64,000 nt of DNA from Leptospira wolffii serovar Khorat str. Khorat-H2 (GTDB lineage: Bacteria; Spirochaetota; Leptospiria; Leptospirales; Leptospiraceae), in assembly GCF_000306115.2 (NCBI RefSeq), contig NZ_AKWX02000007.1, positions 496,001-560,000 of the forward strand, in the 5' to 3' direction. The position numbers were made by a program, and so were the translations under genes. The notes under the pieces were generated by a model. It was not told where the DNA came from. It did no database searches and saw only the letters and a program-made list of their open reading frames with translations. Positions 1 to 9,307 of this stretch are shown here, one piece after another. The first letter of the stretch is position 1, and each line of letters begins with the position of its first letter.

Positions 1-240
1 TCCCGGATGCAAACCGCTTTGTTTTTGGAACCAATCCGCTTCCAGATCGTATCCGTTTGCGGACATCTCCCTTTGGGCAAAAACCGTCTGGTCGTATTTC
101 AGACCTTTTTCGTAATAATTGGCATCGACCGGGGGGGTGTGTCCTGCCAGCGCGATTTTCACCGTGAAGAATGTGGCTACGAACATTCCTAGAAAACTCG
201 CGCCGACCACAAAGAACGCTCTTTTAAGGCTTTTGTGCAT
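1..240 (-). CDS. fixH: FixH-like cbb3 oxidase assembly protein (partial)
   Basis: The gene runs off the left edge of the window, so only the first 80 residues are visible. They show one N-terminal membrane segment (about residues 8-30) followed by the stretch ANYYEKGLKYDQ, which is the hallmark of FixH/CcoH proteins. FixH helps assemble cbb3-type cytochrome oxidase together with CcoG/FixG. The ATG lies inside the 3' end of ccoG, overlapping it by 17 bases, so the two are probably translationally coupled as the last visible genes of the ccoNOQPG-fixH operon. The family call rests on the short motif and the context; the C-terminal half cannot be judged. Confidence 0.8.
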   Translation of the reverse strand, partial: MHKSLKRAFFVVGASFLGMFVATFFTVKIALAGHTPPVDANYYEKGLKYDQTVFAQREMSANGYDLEADWFQKQSGLHPG

Positions 241-1603
241 TTGTAATCCTCCAATCCGATGCTTTCTCGTTTTTTGCCAGCCCCAAGGGAAGTAGGAAGG
301 GGACGACATTGGATTTCTGGAATCCGGGATTTTTCAAATCATGAACTTTTAAAGTGATTTCGTGGCTCTTCTTATTCAGATCTTCCGGAGTGGGTTCCAG
401 ATCGATGAATAAACGGTATCTTCTATCCGAATTAGCCGGCAACTCTACTGTACCTTCTTCGGTTCCGCCCACAAGAATCTTTTTAACGCCTTTTAGATCG
501 GTGCTATCGATTTCGAATTTTAGAACCTTGTCCTCTTGGGTAAGGTTCTGCATCTGCACTTCGTAGAAATTGCGGACGTTCCCTTGGCCTAAGGATAAGG
601 GTTGTATATTGCGATCCGGTAAGACGGAAAGATACAAAGGAACTCTCTGCCATAGAAGTAGACTTAAGACGGAGAGAACCAGAATGAGTCCGGTGGCGTA
701 AACGATAGTGCGGGTCCGGATCCATCGGATCGGACTTCCTTTTTGCACGATCTGATTTTCCGACCAATAACCGATCAGAGTCTTCTTTCCTTCCTTCGCC
801 ATGGTTTGGGTGCAGGCGTCGGAACATTTTCCGCAGGCGATACAGCCCACGTTCGTGCCCTCCCGTATATCGATGCCTGTGGGGCAGACTACTAAGCAAA
901 GATTACAAGCGGTGCAATCTCCGATTTTTACCTTACCTTGTCTTCTAGGTTCCCCGCGATTGAAGTCGTAAGTGATATTGACGGAGTGACTGTCCATCAT
1001 CACCGTTTGGAATCTCGCATAAGGACAAGCATATTTGCAGAATTGCTCCCGTATGAACGCTATGTCTGCATACATCGCGAATGTGAAGAAGCCCAAGAAT
1101 CCGGTCCAAAGCGGAATCGTTCCCGTTACCGGGAAACTGCGGATCGCTTCCACCATTAGGTATGGATCCGCAAAATAGGCGATCCAGGCTGCGGATGCAA
1201 GTCCGCTCGTTAGGATCCATACGATATGAGTTATGATTTTGGGAACGGTGGGGGCGTCCTTCTTGCCATACTTGGAACCTTGGATCCTTCTTCCTATCCA
1301 ATCGAAGATATCCGTGTAGATGGTTTGGGGGCAGGCCCAACCGCACCAGACTCGTCCGATAAGCGTTGTAAAGAAGAATAGGGTGAGGCCCATTCCGATC
1401 AGGAATAGATGTAGGAAATATCCTTCTTGAGGGGTGAAGATATTCCCGAAGAGAAAGAACTTTCTCTCCGGGATATCCAAGCGTATGAGCGGGAGTCCGC
1501 CCCAACGGAACCAAGGTGTGACGAAGAACAGCGAGACCAGAAAGGACTGCACATAATACCTCGCCGTCCTGATTTTTCCCGAAATGGGTCTGGATACGAT
1601 CAT
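224..1603 (-). CDS. ccoG: Cytochrome c oxidase accessory protein CcoG (FixG/RdxA)
   Basis: A 459-residue membrane iron-sulfur protein used in cbb3 oxidase maturation, where family members are linked to copper reduction during assembly. Membrane segments lie near residues 18-32, 64-84, 126-146, 164-184 and 293-313. Cysteine pairs occur at 87/91 (WCGWACP) and 189/193 (CKYACP). A ferredoxin-type region follows, with C230, C233, C236, C240 and C254, C257, C260, C264, which fits two [4Fe-4S] clusters. The C-terminal 120 residues resemble the Ig-like periplasmic domain usual in this family. Length is normal. It follows ccoP after a 36-base gap and overlaps fixH. Confidence 0.95.
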   Translation of the reverse strand: MIVSRPISGKIRTARYYVQSFLVSLFFVTPWFRWGGLPLIRLDIPERKFFLFGNIFTPQEGYFLHLFLIGMGLTLFFFTTLIGRVWCGWACPQTIYTDIFDWIGRRIQGSKYGKKDAPTVPKIITHIVWILTSGLASAAWIAYFADPYLMVEAIRSFPVTGTIPLWTGFLGFFTFAMYADIAFIREQFCKYACPYARFQTVMMDSHSVNITYDFNRGEPRRQGKVKIGDCTACNLCLVVCPTGIDIREGTNVGCIACGKCSDACTQTMAKEGKKTLIGYWSENQIVQKGSPIRWIRTRTIVYATGLILVLSVLSLLLWQRVPLYLSVLPDRNIQPLSLGQGNVRNFYEVQMQNLTQEDKVLKFEIDSTDLKGVKKILVGGTEEGTVELPANSDRRYRLFIDLEPTPEDLNKKSHEITLKVHDLKNPGFQKSNVVPFLLPLGLAKNEKASDWRITNAQKP

Positions 1604-1639
1604 CTTTACCTCCGTTTTATAGCGAACGACCTCTCATTT

Positions 1640-2176
1640 TCATTTATTAGCTTTTAGCTCCGGATTCCTAGACGCCAACCAGGCTAAGACCTGATAGACT
1701 TTCTCGGATCCTAAACTCATTTCGTGGGGAGGCATAGGCCCTTTTCCCAGTTTGGTTTTTTCTACGGGAACTCCCTTCATAACGGTTTCATAAAGTTCTT
1801 TGTCCGTATTTCCGTGGAGCCATTCCTTATCCATCAGGTTCGGTCCGACTAAACCTTCTCCCGTGGGTCCATGACAGGCCACGCAATAGGTCTGGAAGGT
1901 CGTCTGACCCGCGGCGATAGCTTCCGCATTTCCGCGCATCGGGTTGGATCCGTCCTGTGCCGTTTCCACTACTCGGTTCTTATTAGGAAACAATTCCTTG
2001 TATTCCTCGGCTTGAGCCGCGTAGTATTCCGTGGTTCCCCAGTTGGAATATCCGTGGAAATATATGGAATAGACTACCGCTACCACGATACAGCCTAAGA
2101 AAACCCATTTCCACCATTCTGGAAGAGGGTTGTCCGCCTGCCGTATTCCGTCGAATTCTTTGTTCGGGTCGCTCAT
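1640..2176 (-). CDS. ccoP: cbb3 oxidase subunit III, short mono-haem CcoP
   Basis: 178 residues. An N-terminal membrane anchor (about 22-42) is followed by one cytochrome c domain with the haem site CVACH at 98-102 and candidate distal methionines at 148 and 153. Subunit III of cbb3 oxidases normally has about 300 residues and two CxxCH sites; only one is present here. The N-terminal DNPLPEWW segment and the position between ccoQ and ccoG make the CcoP assignment secure. The open reading frame is intact with normal ends, so this looks like a natural mono-haem form rather than a broken gene. It would pass electrons from a soluble cytochrome c to the CcoO haem. Confidence 0.9.
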   Translation of the reverse strand: MSDPNKEFDGIRQADNPLPEWWKWVFLGCIVVAVVYSIYFHGYSNWGTTEYYAAQAEEYKELFPNKNRVVETAQDGSNPMRGNAEAIAAGQTTFQTYCVACHGPTGEGLVGPNLMDKEWLHGNTDKELYETVMKGVPVEKTKLGKGPMPPHEMSLGSEKVYQVLAWLASRNPELKANK

Positions 2177-2180
2177 TGAA

Positions 2181-2327
2181 TCAATCCTCCTCTAACATCC
2201 TAAATTTTGGGCTTTCCATCCTGTCTTTTCTCGAACGGCGATATACGTAGAGGATGATTATCGATATCGCGATTACCATTACGGGAAGCCGTAAGGATTT
2301 ATAAATTTGTAAAGCGTCCAAGTCCAT
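2181..2327 (-). CDS. ccoQ: cbb3 oxidase small subunit CcoQ
   Basis: A 48-residue protein (begins MDLDALQIYKSLRLP) lying between ccoO and ccoP. It has a single membrane segment (about 14-29, ending ILYVYRRSRK) and a charged cytoplasmic tail, the usual design of CcoQ, which stabilises the cbb3 complex. The start is 11 bases after the ccoO stop and the stop is 4 bases before the ccoP start, with a GGAGG-type ribosome site for ccoP inside its end (GAGGAGGATTGA). Sequence conservation in CcoQ is weak, so the assignment rests on position, size and topology. Confidence 0.8.
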   Translation of the reverse strand: MDLDALQIYKSLRLPVMVIAISIIILYVYRRSRKDRMESPKFRMLEED

Positions 2328-2338
2328 GGGTCCTTACC

Positions 2339-3028
2339 TCATTGAAGGCTCTTAGAGAGCTCCGCCCCGTCTTTTCCTAACTTAAGTAGATAGGCGATGA
2401 GAGCGTCCCCCTCCGTTTTTCCGGAGACTAGGCTTGCGGCCGCTTCTATATCCGCGTCGGTATAAGGAACTCCTACCTTGCGCAAGCCTCTCATATGGTC
2501 CGCAACTTTAGCGGGGTCCAACTTGGCTGATTCTTCGAATAGCCAAGGATAAGAAGGCATCACGGAACCCTTAGCGGTGTCCCGAGGGTTCATCAAGTGA
2601 GTCTTATGCCATTCCGCAGAAGGCTGGATCTGGGATTCGTGAGCCAGGTCCGGACCGGTTCTTTTGGAACCCCAAAGGAAGGGGTGATCGTAAACGAACT
2701 CGCCCGCCTTGGAATAACCGTCTTTACCGTAGGCTTGTTGCGGATCAAAACGATCCACTTCCCATTTGAAAGGACGAATCATTTGGGTATGGCAGTTATT
2801 ACAGCCTTCCTTCTGATAAACGTCTCTTCCCGCCAGTTCTAAAGCGTTATAAGGTTTGATCCCGCTAATCGGCTCCGCCGTTTTGGAAAGGAAGAAGGGA
2901 GGAACCAATTCGAAGATTCCCCCGATCAAAATCGCGACCATCGTATAGAGGGTGAATTTGATTCCGTTCTTTTCCCATTGGTCCGTGAAACCGGAAAACC
3001 AATCTAATAATTTGTCGAACCAATTCAT
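2339..3028 (-). CDS. ccoO: cbb3 oxidase subunit II (CcoO), mono-haem cytochrome c
   Basis: 229 residues, the normal length. One N-terminal membrane helix (about 24-46) anchors a periplasmic cytochrome c domain. The haem attachment site is CNNCH at 76-80, followed by the family sequence TQMIRPF; the likely distal methionine is M157 (GSVMPSYPW). CcoO receives electrons from CcoP and passes them to the CcoN catalytic subunit. It follows ccoN after two bases, so it is cotranscribed and probably coupled to it. Confidence 0.96.
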   Translation of the reverse strand: MNWFDKLLDWFSGFTDQWEKNGIKFTLYTMVAILIGGIFELVPPFFLSKTAEPISGIKPYNALELAGRDVYQKEGCNNCHTQMIRPFKWEVDRFDPQQAYGKDGYSKAGEFVYDHPFLWGSKRTGPDLAHESQIQPSAEWHKTHLMNPRDTAKGSVMPSYPWLFEESAKLDPAKVADHMRGLRKVGVPYTDADIEAAASLVSGKTEGDALIAYLLKLGKDGAELSKSLQ

Positions 3029-3030
3029 AT

Positions 3031-4464
3031 TCAGTTTGCCTCCTTCAGGCCTACTCTTAGGTCGATTTCTTTGAAACCGGATCCCGCGGTCAGCATGGTC
3101 TTGACGAGATTGTAGATCATCACGAGTAATCCGAGTAGATAGAGACTTCCACCGATACCGCGGAACAATCTGTAAGGCTTCAAGGTTTCGGTGATCTGAA
3201 CCCAGTTAGGGAATTTTAGAGCACCCGTTTCGTCTATCGCTCTCCACATAGATCCCTCGGTGATTCCGGAAACCCACATAGAAACGATATAGAGTAGAAT
3301 TCCCAGAGTCGCGATCCAGAAATGGAAGTTAGCGAGTCTTTCGGAATAAAGGTTGGTATTCCAGATTCTTGGAACGAGATAATATAGAACCGCGAAGGAC
3401 ATCATTCCCACCCAGCCTAAGGTTCCACCGTGAACGTGTCCGATGATCCAGTCGGTGTTATGGCCGAGTCCGCTCACTGAGCGAATGGAAAGCAAAGGAC
3501 CTTCGAAGGTGGACATACCGTAGAAAGTAATCCCTACGAGTAACATCTTCAGTGTGGCGTCGGTCTTGATCTTTTCCTTAGCTTGTGTAAGCGTCAAGAA
3601 TCCGTTCAGCATTCCTCCCCAAGAAGGCATCCAAAGCATGATACTGAATACCATCCCGGTGGTTTGCAACCAGTCAGGAAGAGGTGAGTATAGAAGGTGG
3701 TGAGGACCTGCCCAAATATAAAGGAAGATCAAGCTCCAAAAATGGATGATGGATAATCTATGGCTATAGATCGGCTGCTTGACGTGCTTAGGGAGATAGT
3801 AATACATCAAACCCAAGAAAGGTGTCGTAAGAACGAATGCCACCGCATTGTGTCCGTACCACCATTGGATATTCGCATCGTAAACTCCGGAATACACCGA
3901 GTAGGATTTGAGCCAACTTACGGGAATGGAAAGGTTATTTACGATGAATAGTATCGGGATCGTCACCCAAGAAGCGATGTAAAACCAGATAGCGGAATAT
4001 AATTGCTTTTCCTGTCTGGTGAAGATCGTTCCAAAATAGTTGATGATGAAGATCACGAACCAGATTACGATCAACAAGTCCAAGGGCCATTCCAATTCCG
4101 CATATTCTTTGGATTGGCTGAGTCCCAAGGGAAGAGTGATCGCGGCGAGTGCGATCGTAAGATTATAAAGAACGAAATGGAGTTTCGCAAGCTTATCGCT
4201 CCAGATTCTAACTCTACATAACCTTTGAACGGTATGGTAAGCCGTCGCGAAAATGATGCTTAACGCAAATCCGAATATGGCTGCGTTGGTGTGGAGAGGA
4301 CGTAGTCTACCAAAGGTGAAATAAGGCCCGAAGTTTAACTCGGGATACACCATCTGGAAGGCGATCCAGACACCGACAAGCATCGAGGCGACGCCCCACA
4401 CTAAGGCGGAGAGCAGAAACGCTTTCACGATTCCGTCGTTGTACTTTTGTTCTGATTGGCTCAT
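3031..4464 (-). CDS. ccoN: cbb3-type cytochrome c oxidase catalytic subunit I
   Basis: 477 residues with about 12 membrane helices. This is the haem-copper subunit that reduces oxygen to water with high affinity and pumps protons. Visible ligands include H58 (RPLHTN, low-spin haem b), H205 (WWYGHN) and H255/H256 (GPHH) for CuB, and H343/H345 (GHVHGG) near the two haems. The active-site tyrosine lies in the LMYYYLP segment around 220-223. A GGAG ribosome site precedes the ATG. It is the first gene of the operon, and a perfect FNR-type palindrome lies about 100 bases upstream, which suggests induction under low oxygen. Confidence 0.97.
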   Translation of the reverse strand: MSQSEQKYNDGIVKAFLLSALVWGVASMLVGVWIAFQMVYPELNFGPYFTFGRLRPLHTNAAIFGFALSIIFATAYHTVQRLCRVRIWSDKLAKLHFVLYNLTIALAAITLPLGLSQSKEYAELEWPLDLLIVIWFVIFIINYFGTIFTRQEKQLYSAIWFYIASWVTIPILFIVNNLSIPVSWLKSYSVYSGVYDANIQWWYGHNAVAFVLTTPFLGLMYYYLPKHVKQPIYSHRLSIIHFWSLIFLYIWAGPHHLLYSPLPDWLQTTGMVFSIMLWMPSWGGMLNGFLTLTQAKEKIKTDATLKMLLVGITFYGMSTFEGPLLSIRSVSGLGHNTDWIIGHVHGGTLGWVGMMSFAVLYYLVPRIWNTNLYSERLANFHFWIATLGILLYIVSMWVSGITEGSMWRAIDETGALKFPNWVQITETLKPYRLFRGIGGSLYLLGLLVMIYNLVKTMLTAGSGFKEIDLRVGLKEAN

Positions 4465-4563
4465 TCTAGATTTCTCCGGTTTTTCCGTGAGGAATATTTT
4501 CCATTCTTCTTATTAGAACGCGGGAAGGCAACTAATCCGACCATCAATCCGACTCGGACCCGT

Positions 4564-4577
4564 TTGATATATATCAA
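4564..4577. promoter_or_regulatory. FNR/CRP-type box upstream of ccoN
   Basis: TTGATATATATCAA is an exact match to the FNR consensus TTGAT-N4-ATCAA. It lies 100 bases upstream of the ccoN start in the 185-base gap between ccoN and the CoA-transferase gene. FNR/FixK-family regulators commonly activate cbb3 operons. The sequence match is seen directly; which Leptospira regulator uses it is inference. Confidence 0.7.
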
Positions 4578-4649
4578 TAGCTTCTAAGGGATTGGAAGGT
4601 TTGTCAACAATATTAAAAATTAATAATGCTATTCGAAATTTTGGGGGTT

Positions 4650-5933
4650 TCATATTCCGAATTCCTTAAATCTTTCGGCAGCGCTTTTTGAGAGTGAGTC
4701 TCGATGCGAAGGGTGAGCGAGTTCTATCAGGGCCTTAGCTCTCTGTCTTAGATTTTTTCCGTAGAGGTTCACGGCTCCGTATTCCGTAACCACATAGTGC
4801 ACATGCGCACGGGTCGTGGTCACGCTGGCTCCTGGTTTTAAGACGGGGACGATTCTGGACTCGCCTTTGGAGGTTGTGGACGGGAGTGCGATGATAGGCT
4901 TTCCTCCTTCGGAAAGAGAAGCGCCTCGAATGAAATCCATTTGTCCCCCTACGCCGGAATATTGCCTAGTTCCGATGGAATCCGCACAAATCTGACCGGT
5001 AAGATCCACTTCGATTGCGGAATTGATCGCGGTCACTTTCGGGTTTTTGCGGATATTATCAGTATCGTTAATATAGCCTATGTCAAGAAAAATCGTCTCC
5101 GGATTATCGTTAACGAAATCGTAAAGTTTTCTGGTTCCCATTACAAAACCTGTCACGATTTTGCCCGGATGGCTATGCTTTAAGGAACCGTTTACGATTC
5201 CTTTTTCCGCGAGGGGGATAACGCCGTCCGAAAACATTTCGGTATGAATTCCCAGGTTCTTATGGTTTCCGAGACAGGAAAGGACCGCATTCGGAATGGC
5301 TCCGATTCCCATTTGTAAAGTGGCTCCGTCCTCCACGAGGCTCGCGATATGCTCTCCTATCCTTTGTTCGATAGGATCTATGTCGAAGGAAGGAGTCTCT
5401 AAGAGGGGAATATGGCCTTCCACAAAATGAGCGATTTTACTCATATGGATCATTCCGTCTCCGTGGGTTCTCGGCATAAAACGATTCACTTGTGCGATTA
5501 CCATTTTAGCGGAATCCACGGCCGCCTTGCTTATTTCCACGGAAACTCCCAAGGAACAAAATCCGTGGGAATCGGGAGGAGATACTGAAATGAGTGCGAC
5601 ATCTATCGGAAGAATTCCTTTTCTGAACAGAGAAGGACATTCGGAAAGAAAGATGGGAAGGTAATCCGCTCTTCCTTCTTCCACTGCCTTTCTCATATTC
5701 GCTCCCACGAAAAGAGCGTTGGTTCTAAAAGATTTTTCCATTCCTTCCGAAGCGTAAGGGACTTCTCCTTCGGTATGAATATGTACTATTTCTATATCTT
5801 TCAGCTCGGAAGCTCGACTGCCTAAAGCTCGGACTAAGAGTGGAGGCGCGGCATAAACGCTATGTATAAAAATTCTTTGTCCGTTTTTTACGTCTTTTAA
5901 GGCCTCTTCGGCGGAAATAAAATGGAGTCCCAT
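4650..5933 (-). CDS. Acetyl-CoA hydrolase/transferase family protein
   Basis: 427 residues from an ATG preceded by a GGAGA ribosome site; the reading frame is open for 38 more codons upstream, but those do not resemble the family. Hallmarks are the GIGAIPNAVL motif, IHTEMFSDG with the likely catalytic glutamate, the glycine-rich VGGQMDF segment, and the C-terminal VVTEYGAVNLYGKNLRQRA and LIELAHP blocks. Such enzymes move CoA between acyl-CoA and acetate or 4-hydroxybutyrate; the exact substrate cannot be read from sequence. It is transcribed towards the cco operon but has its own 185-base upstream separation from ccoN. Confidence 0.88.
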   Translation of the reverse strand: MGLHFISAEEALKDVKNGQRIFIHSVYAAPPLLVRALGSRASELKDIEIVHIHTEGEVPYASEGMEKSFRTNALFVGANMRKAVEEGRADYLPIFLSECPSLFRKGILPIDVALISVSPPDSHGFCSLGVSVEISKAAVDSAKMVIAQVNRFMPRTHGDGMIHMSKIAHFVEGHIPLLETPSFDIDPIEQRIGEHIASLVEDGATLQMGIGAIPNAVLSCLGNHKNLGIHTEMFSDGVIPLAEKGIVNGSLKHSHPGKIVTGFVMGTRKLYDFVNDNPETIFLDIGYINDTDNIRKNPKVTAINSAIEVDLTGQICADSIGTRQYSGVGGQMDFIRGASLSEGGKPIIALPSTTSKGESRIVPVLKPGASVTTTRAHVHYVVTEYGAVNLYGKNLRQRAKALIELAHPSHRDSLSKSAAERFKEFGI

Positions 5934-6185
5934 CGTAGGATCTCTCCTTTTTGAGTTTTTAATTCGGATCCGACACTCGCATTGTCTACGGTCAAGGGCG
6001 AAGCTTGACCGATCCGATTGATATTCTTCCGACGTATGGCGAGTCATGGCAAGAAGGAAAGAGAGCTTCCTCCCTCGAACGAGTGGTTTTTCGGTTTTCG
6101 GTCGGTCTCCAAGATACTCCGGACTTTCTTACGAAATTTCGCGTAAAAAGGTTTATTATTTTTGAATGTAATTTAGAAAAGGGGT

Positions 6186-9100
6186 ATGTCGGATTTTCCC
6201 CGGAACTTTGGAATAGGGATCGCTTTTTCGATTCTGTTCGTCGTCGGTTGCTCCGGGACTTTCTCCGTAAACAAACCTCCGTCGGTACAGAACGGAGTTC
6301 TGGAATTAAGGAACTGGGACTTTTCAAGCTTGGGAGCTTTGAGTCTGGACGGGAATTGGGAATTTTTCTGGGAAAAATTGTATTCGGATCTTGCGGACGC
6401 GAAGGGGAGAAAAATCGTTTCCCCTACCGGATTCGAGGCCCTGCCGGACGCATGGAGCAATTATTACTCCGGAGAAAAATATCCGGGCTTCGGTTACGCG
6501 ACTTACAGGATGACTTTGGATCTGGATCGTCCCGAGTCGGAGATGGGATTGAAAATGCTGGAGGCTTCGACTTCCTACGTTTTGTACGTCAACGGTACCA
6601 AGGTGATTTCTAACGGAATCGTGGGCAGAACAGCCGAAACGAGCTTTCCATCCTATCGCCCCGATGTGAGCATTCCGTTTACATTACAAAAAACGAATGA
6701 AATTGCGATCGAAGTCTCCAACTTCTCCCATTCCAAAGGTGGACCTTGGGCTAAAATTTATCTGGGAAAACATAAGGAACTCGTAGCAATCCGTCAAAAG
6801 AATATCTCCCTGGATCTTTTCATGGGCGGCGGTTTATTCATCATGGGGATCTATCACCTGAGTCTTTTCGCTTTCTTGAGGAGAGAACAGGCCAATTTGT
6901 TTTTCGGACTTTTGAGCGTTTTTATTACGGTTAGAATGATGATGACGGGGGAGCGATTTTTCTTTACCGTCTTTCCCGATTTCGGATTCCAATGGGCCTA
7001 TCGATTGGAGATAATCAGCACTTATCTGAGCGCTCTCGTATTTGCTCTTTTTCTAAAGGCGATGTATCCGAGCGAATTCGGGAAGAATATGCTCTCTTTC
7101 TTGGTTTTAGCATTTTTTTCCCTTTCCGTGTTCGTCGTCCTCACACCTCTGGTTGAGTTTTCCCGAACACTTCCATACTTCGGCCTTCTTGTCGGCTTGG
7201 AAGGTTTCTATTCCATCTACGTTCTTATTAGAGCGATTAAGGTCAGAAGATTAGGATCCTGGGTGGGGTTGATGCTTTCCCTGTGCTTATTCGGAGTAGT
7301 CATCAACGACCTACTTTACGGAAATATGGTCATCAATTCCACATATTTCGCTTCGTACGGGGTCGCCTTCTTCTTTATCACTCAGGCGTTTATGGTTTCC
7401 CAAAGATTTTCGAGCGCTTATGATCTTTCTGAAAAATTGGGAAGAGAATTGCAGGAATCCAATCAGAGATTGATTTCCTTGGACAGATTAAAGGATGAAT
7501 TCTTGGCGAGTACTTCCCATGAACTTAGGACTCCTCTGCAAGGAATCATAGGGATTGCGGATTCGTTAAATCGGGGAGTGGGCGGGGTTCCTTCTCCTTT
7601 CGTGGCGAAACAACTCGAAATGATCGTAAAGAGCGGACAAAGACTTTCAAGTCTCGTAAATGATATTCTGGATTTTTCCAAGCTCAAGCATAAGGATTTA
7701 AATTTGAATTTGCGCTCGGTGGATCTATACCAAGCGGTGAATTTTACGATAGAGTTGAATAAGAACTCCGTAGACGAGAGCCGTCTGAGATTGACCAACG
7801 GAATCTTCTCCGAATTTCCGGACGTACTCGCCGACGAGAATAGACTGCAACAGATCCTACAGAATTTGGTCGGAAACGCGATAAAGTTTACCGAAAGAGG
7901 GGAAATATCCGTAACCGCAAAGATTAAGTCTCTGGGATTTGCCGAAATGAGCGTAACGGATACCGGTATAGGGATAGCGCCAAGCGAACAACAGAAAGTC
8001 TTCGAATTTTTCGAACAGGCGGATCGCGGAGACGCTAAGAATGCGGGAGGTGCAGGTCTGGGACTTGCAATCAGTCGAGCCTTGGTTTCCTTACATGGAG
8101 GAGAGATCGGCGTGGAATCCGAACTCGGAAAGGGTTCCCGCTTTTATTTTACGATCCCTTTGGTTCCGGGTAAAATTCCCAAGTCCTCGCAGGATTGGGA
8201 GAATATGGGGACCTCCAACAAGGGGAAGCAGGTCCATCCGCTTTTGAACGAAAAAGTGGATTTTGTTTCCGACAAGAATGCGAGAATTCTAGTCGTGGAC
8301 GACGAACCGGTCAATTTGCAAGTGATAGAAAATTATCTTTCCTTAAAGAATATGACCTGTCTTACCACGAAGAGCGGCGTCGAGGCCTTGGGTATTCTAA
8401 AAAAAGACTCCGAATTCGATGCGGTCATTTTGGACGTGATGATGCCTAAGATGTCCGGTTTGGAAGTGGCAAGAGAGATCCGAAAGACCTTTACCACCTT
8501 GGAGTTACCGATTCTGATGCTTACTGCCCGTAACCAAGACAAGGACCTCATGGCGGCGTTGAATAACGGGGCCAACGATTATCTACTCAAGCCGTTCGAA
8601 TACGACGAGCTGATGATGCGAGTGAATAATCTTTTGGACCTTTCCAGAGGTCATAAAAGCAAGCTGGAGCTGGAAAGCGAGAAAAGAATCGCCGTAAATA
8701 ACGTTAGGCAGCGTATCAATATAGATTTACACGATCATTTGGGCGGAAAGCTTACGGACTTAAAATTCCTTTCGGAAGAATTGATGCATTCTATACGATC
8801 CGAAAAGGACATTCCTCAAAAAATTCACGAGACGGTGAACCAATCCATAGAAATTCTAAGGGAACAAATGCTTAAGATAGAGGACTTAGGACTTTTATCG
8901 GAGAATTTCATCACTGGGATCAATTTGGTCCTCTTGCGTAGGTATTCCCACGCTGAAAGGGACCTGGAGTTTCATTGCGAAGAGGATCTTCGTATTTTCT
9001 TCGAGGGAGAGAGAAACGAAAACAGCGTCGTGGAACTTTATAGTATCGTGAACGAGATCACGAACAATGATCTTAAATACGGAAAAGAAGTAACGAAATG

Positions 9101-9305
9101 GGATTTTAAGTTGGAAGACCGGGAAATCGTTACCGATATGCGGGCCAAATCCGTTTATCATCTCAAAAAACATAGAACCGGTAGGGGAACCGAGAACCTA
9201 ATCCATAGAATTTCCGGATTGGAAGGTAAAATGGAAATGGGGCTCGTAGGCGACGAATACAGGATCCTGATAAGAATCCCGTTAGAAAAATTCAAAGTGG
9301 TGTAA
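6186..9305 (+). CDS. Hybrid sensor kinase: 7TMR-DISM sensor, HisKA kinase, receiver, HisKA_3-like kinase
   Basis: 1,039 residues. The N-terminus is a lipoprotein-like signal (FVVGC at 18-22) followed by a galactose-binding-like extracellular domain (about 40-190, 7TMR-DISM extracellular type) and seven membrane helices (about 210-412). A coiled coil leads to a HisKA domain with phosphorylatable H445 (SHELRTP), a HATPase with an N-box (LVGNAIKF) and G-boxes, then a receiver domain (about 697-820, phospho-acceptor D750). A second, NarL-type kinase module follows, with DLHDHLGG (H849) and a degenerate HATPase at the end. The cognate LuxR-type regulator starts two bases downstream. The stimulus is unknown; the extracellular fold suggests a carbohydrate or other small ligand. 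Confidence 0.9.
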   Translation: MSDFPRNFGIGIAFSILFVVGCSGTFSVNKPPSVQNGVLELRNWDFSSLGALSLDGNWEFFWEKLYSDLADAKGRKIVSPTGFEALPDAWSNYYSGEKYPGFGYATYRMTLDLDRPESEMGLKMLEASTSYVLYVNGTKVISNGIVGRTAETSFPSYRPDVSIPFTLQKTNEIAIEVSNFSHSKGGPWAKIYLGKHKELVAIRQKNISLDLFMGGGLFIMGIYHLSLFAFLRREQANLFFGLLSVFITVRMMMTGERFFFTVFPDFGFQWAYRLEIISTYLSALVFALFLKAMYPSEFGKNMLSFLVLAFFSLSVFVVLTPLVEFSRTLPYFGLLVGLEGFYSIYVLIRAIKVRRLGSWVGLMLSLCLFGVVINDLLYGNMVINSTYFASYGVAFFFITQAFMVSQRFSSAYDLSEKLGRELQESNQRLISLDRLKDEFLASTSHELRTPLQGIIGIADSLNRGVGGVPSPFVAKQLEMIVKSGQRLSSLVNDILDFSKLKHKDLNLNLRSVDLYQAVNFTIELNKNSVDESRLRLTNGIFSEFPDVLADENRLQQILQNLVGNAIKFTERGEISVTAKIKSLGFAEMSVTDTGIGIAPSEQQKVFEFFEQADRGDAKNAGGAGLGLAISRALVSLHGGEIGVESELGKGSRFYFTIPLVPGKIPKSSQDWENMGTSNKGKQVHPLLNEKVDFVSDKNARILVVDDEPVNLQVIENYLSLKNMTCLTTKSGVEALGILKKDSEFDAVILDVMMPKMSGLEVAREIRKTFTTLELPILMLTARNQDKDLMAALNNGANDYLLKPFEYDELMMRVNNLLDLSRGHKSKLELESEKRIAVNNVRQRINIDLHDHLGGKLTDLKFLSEELMHSIRSEKDIPQKIHETVNQSIEILREQMLKIEDLGLLSENFITGINLVLLRRYSHAERDLEFHCEEDLRIFFEGERNENSVVELYSIVNEITNNDLKYGKEVTKWDFKLEDREIVTDMRAKSVYHLKKHRTGRGTENLIHRISGLEGKMEMGLVGDEYRILIRIPLEKFKVV

Positions 9306-9307
9306 GG

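Noticed and set aside
5934..6047. Longer N-terminus for the CoA-transferase
   Set aside because: The extra 38 residues are basic and unlike the family; the ATG at 5933 has a ribosome site.
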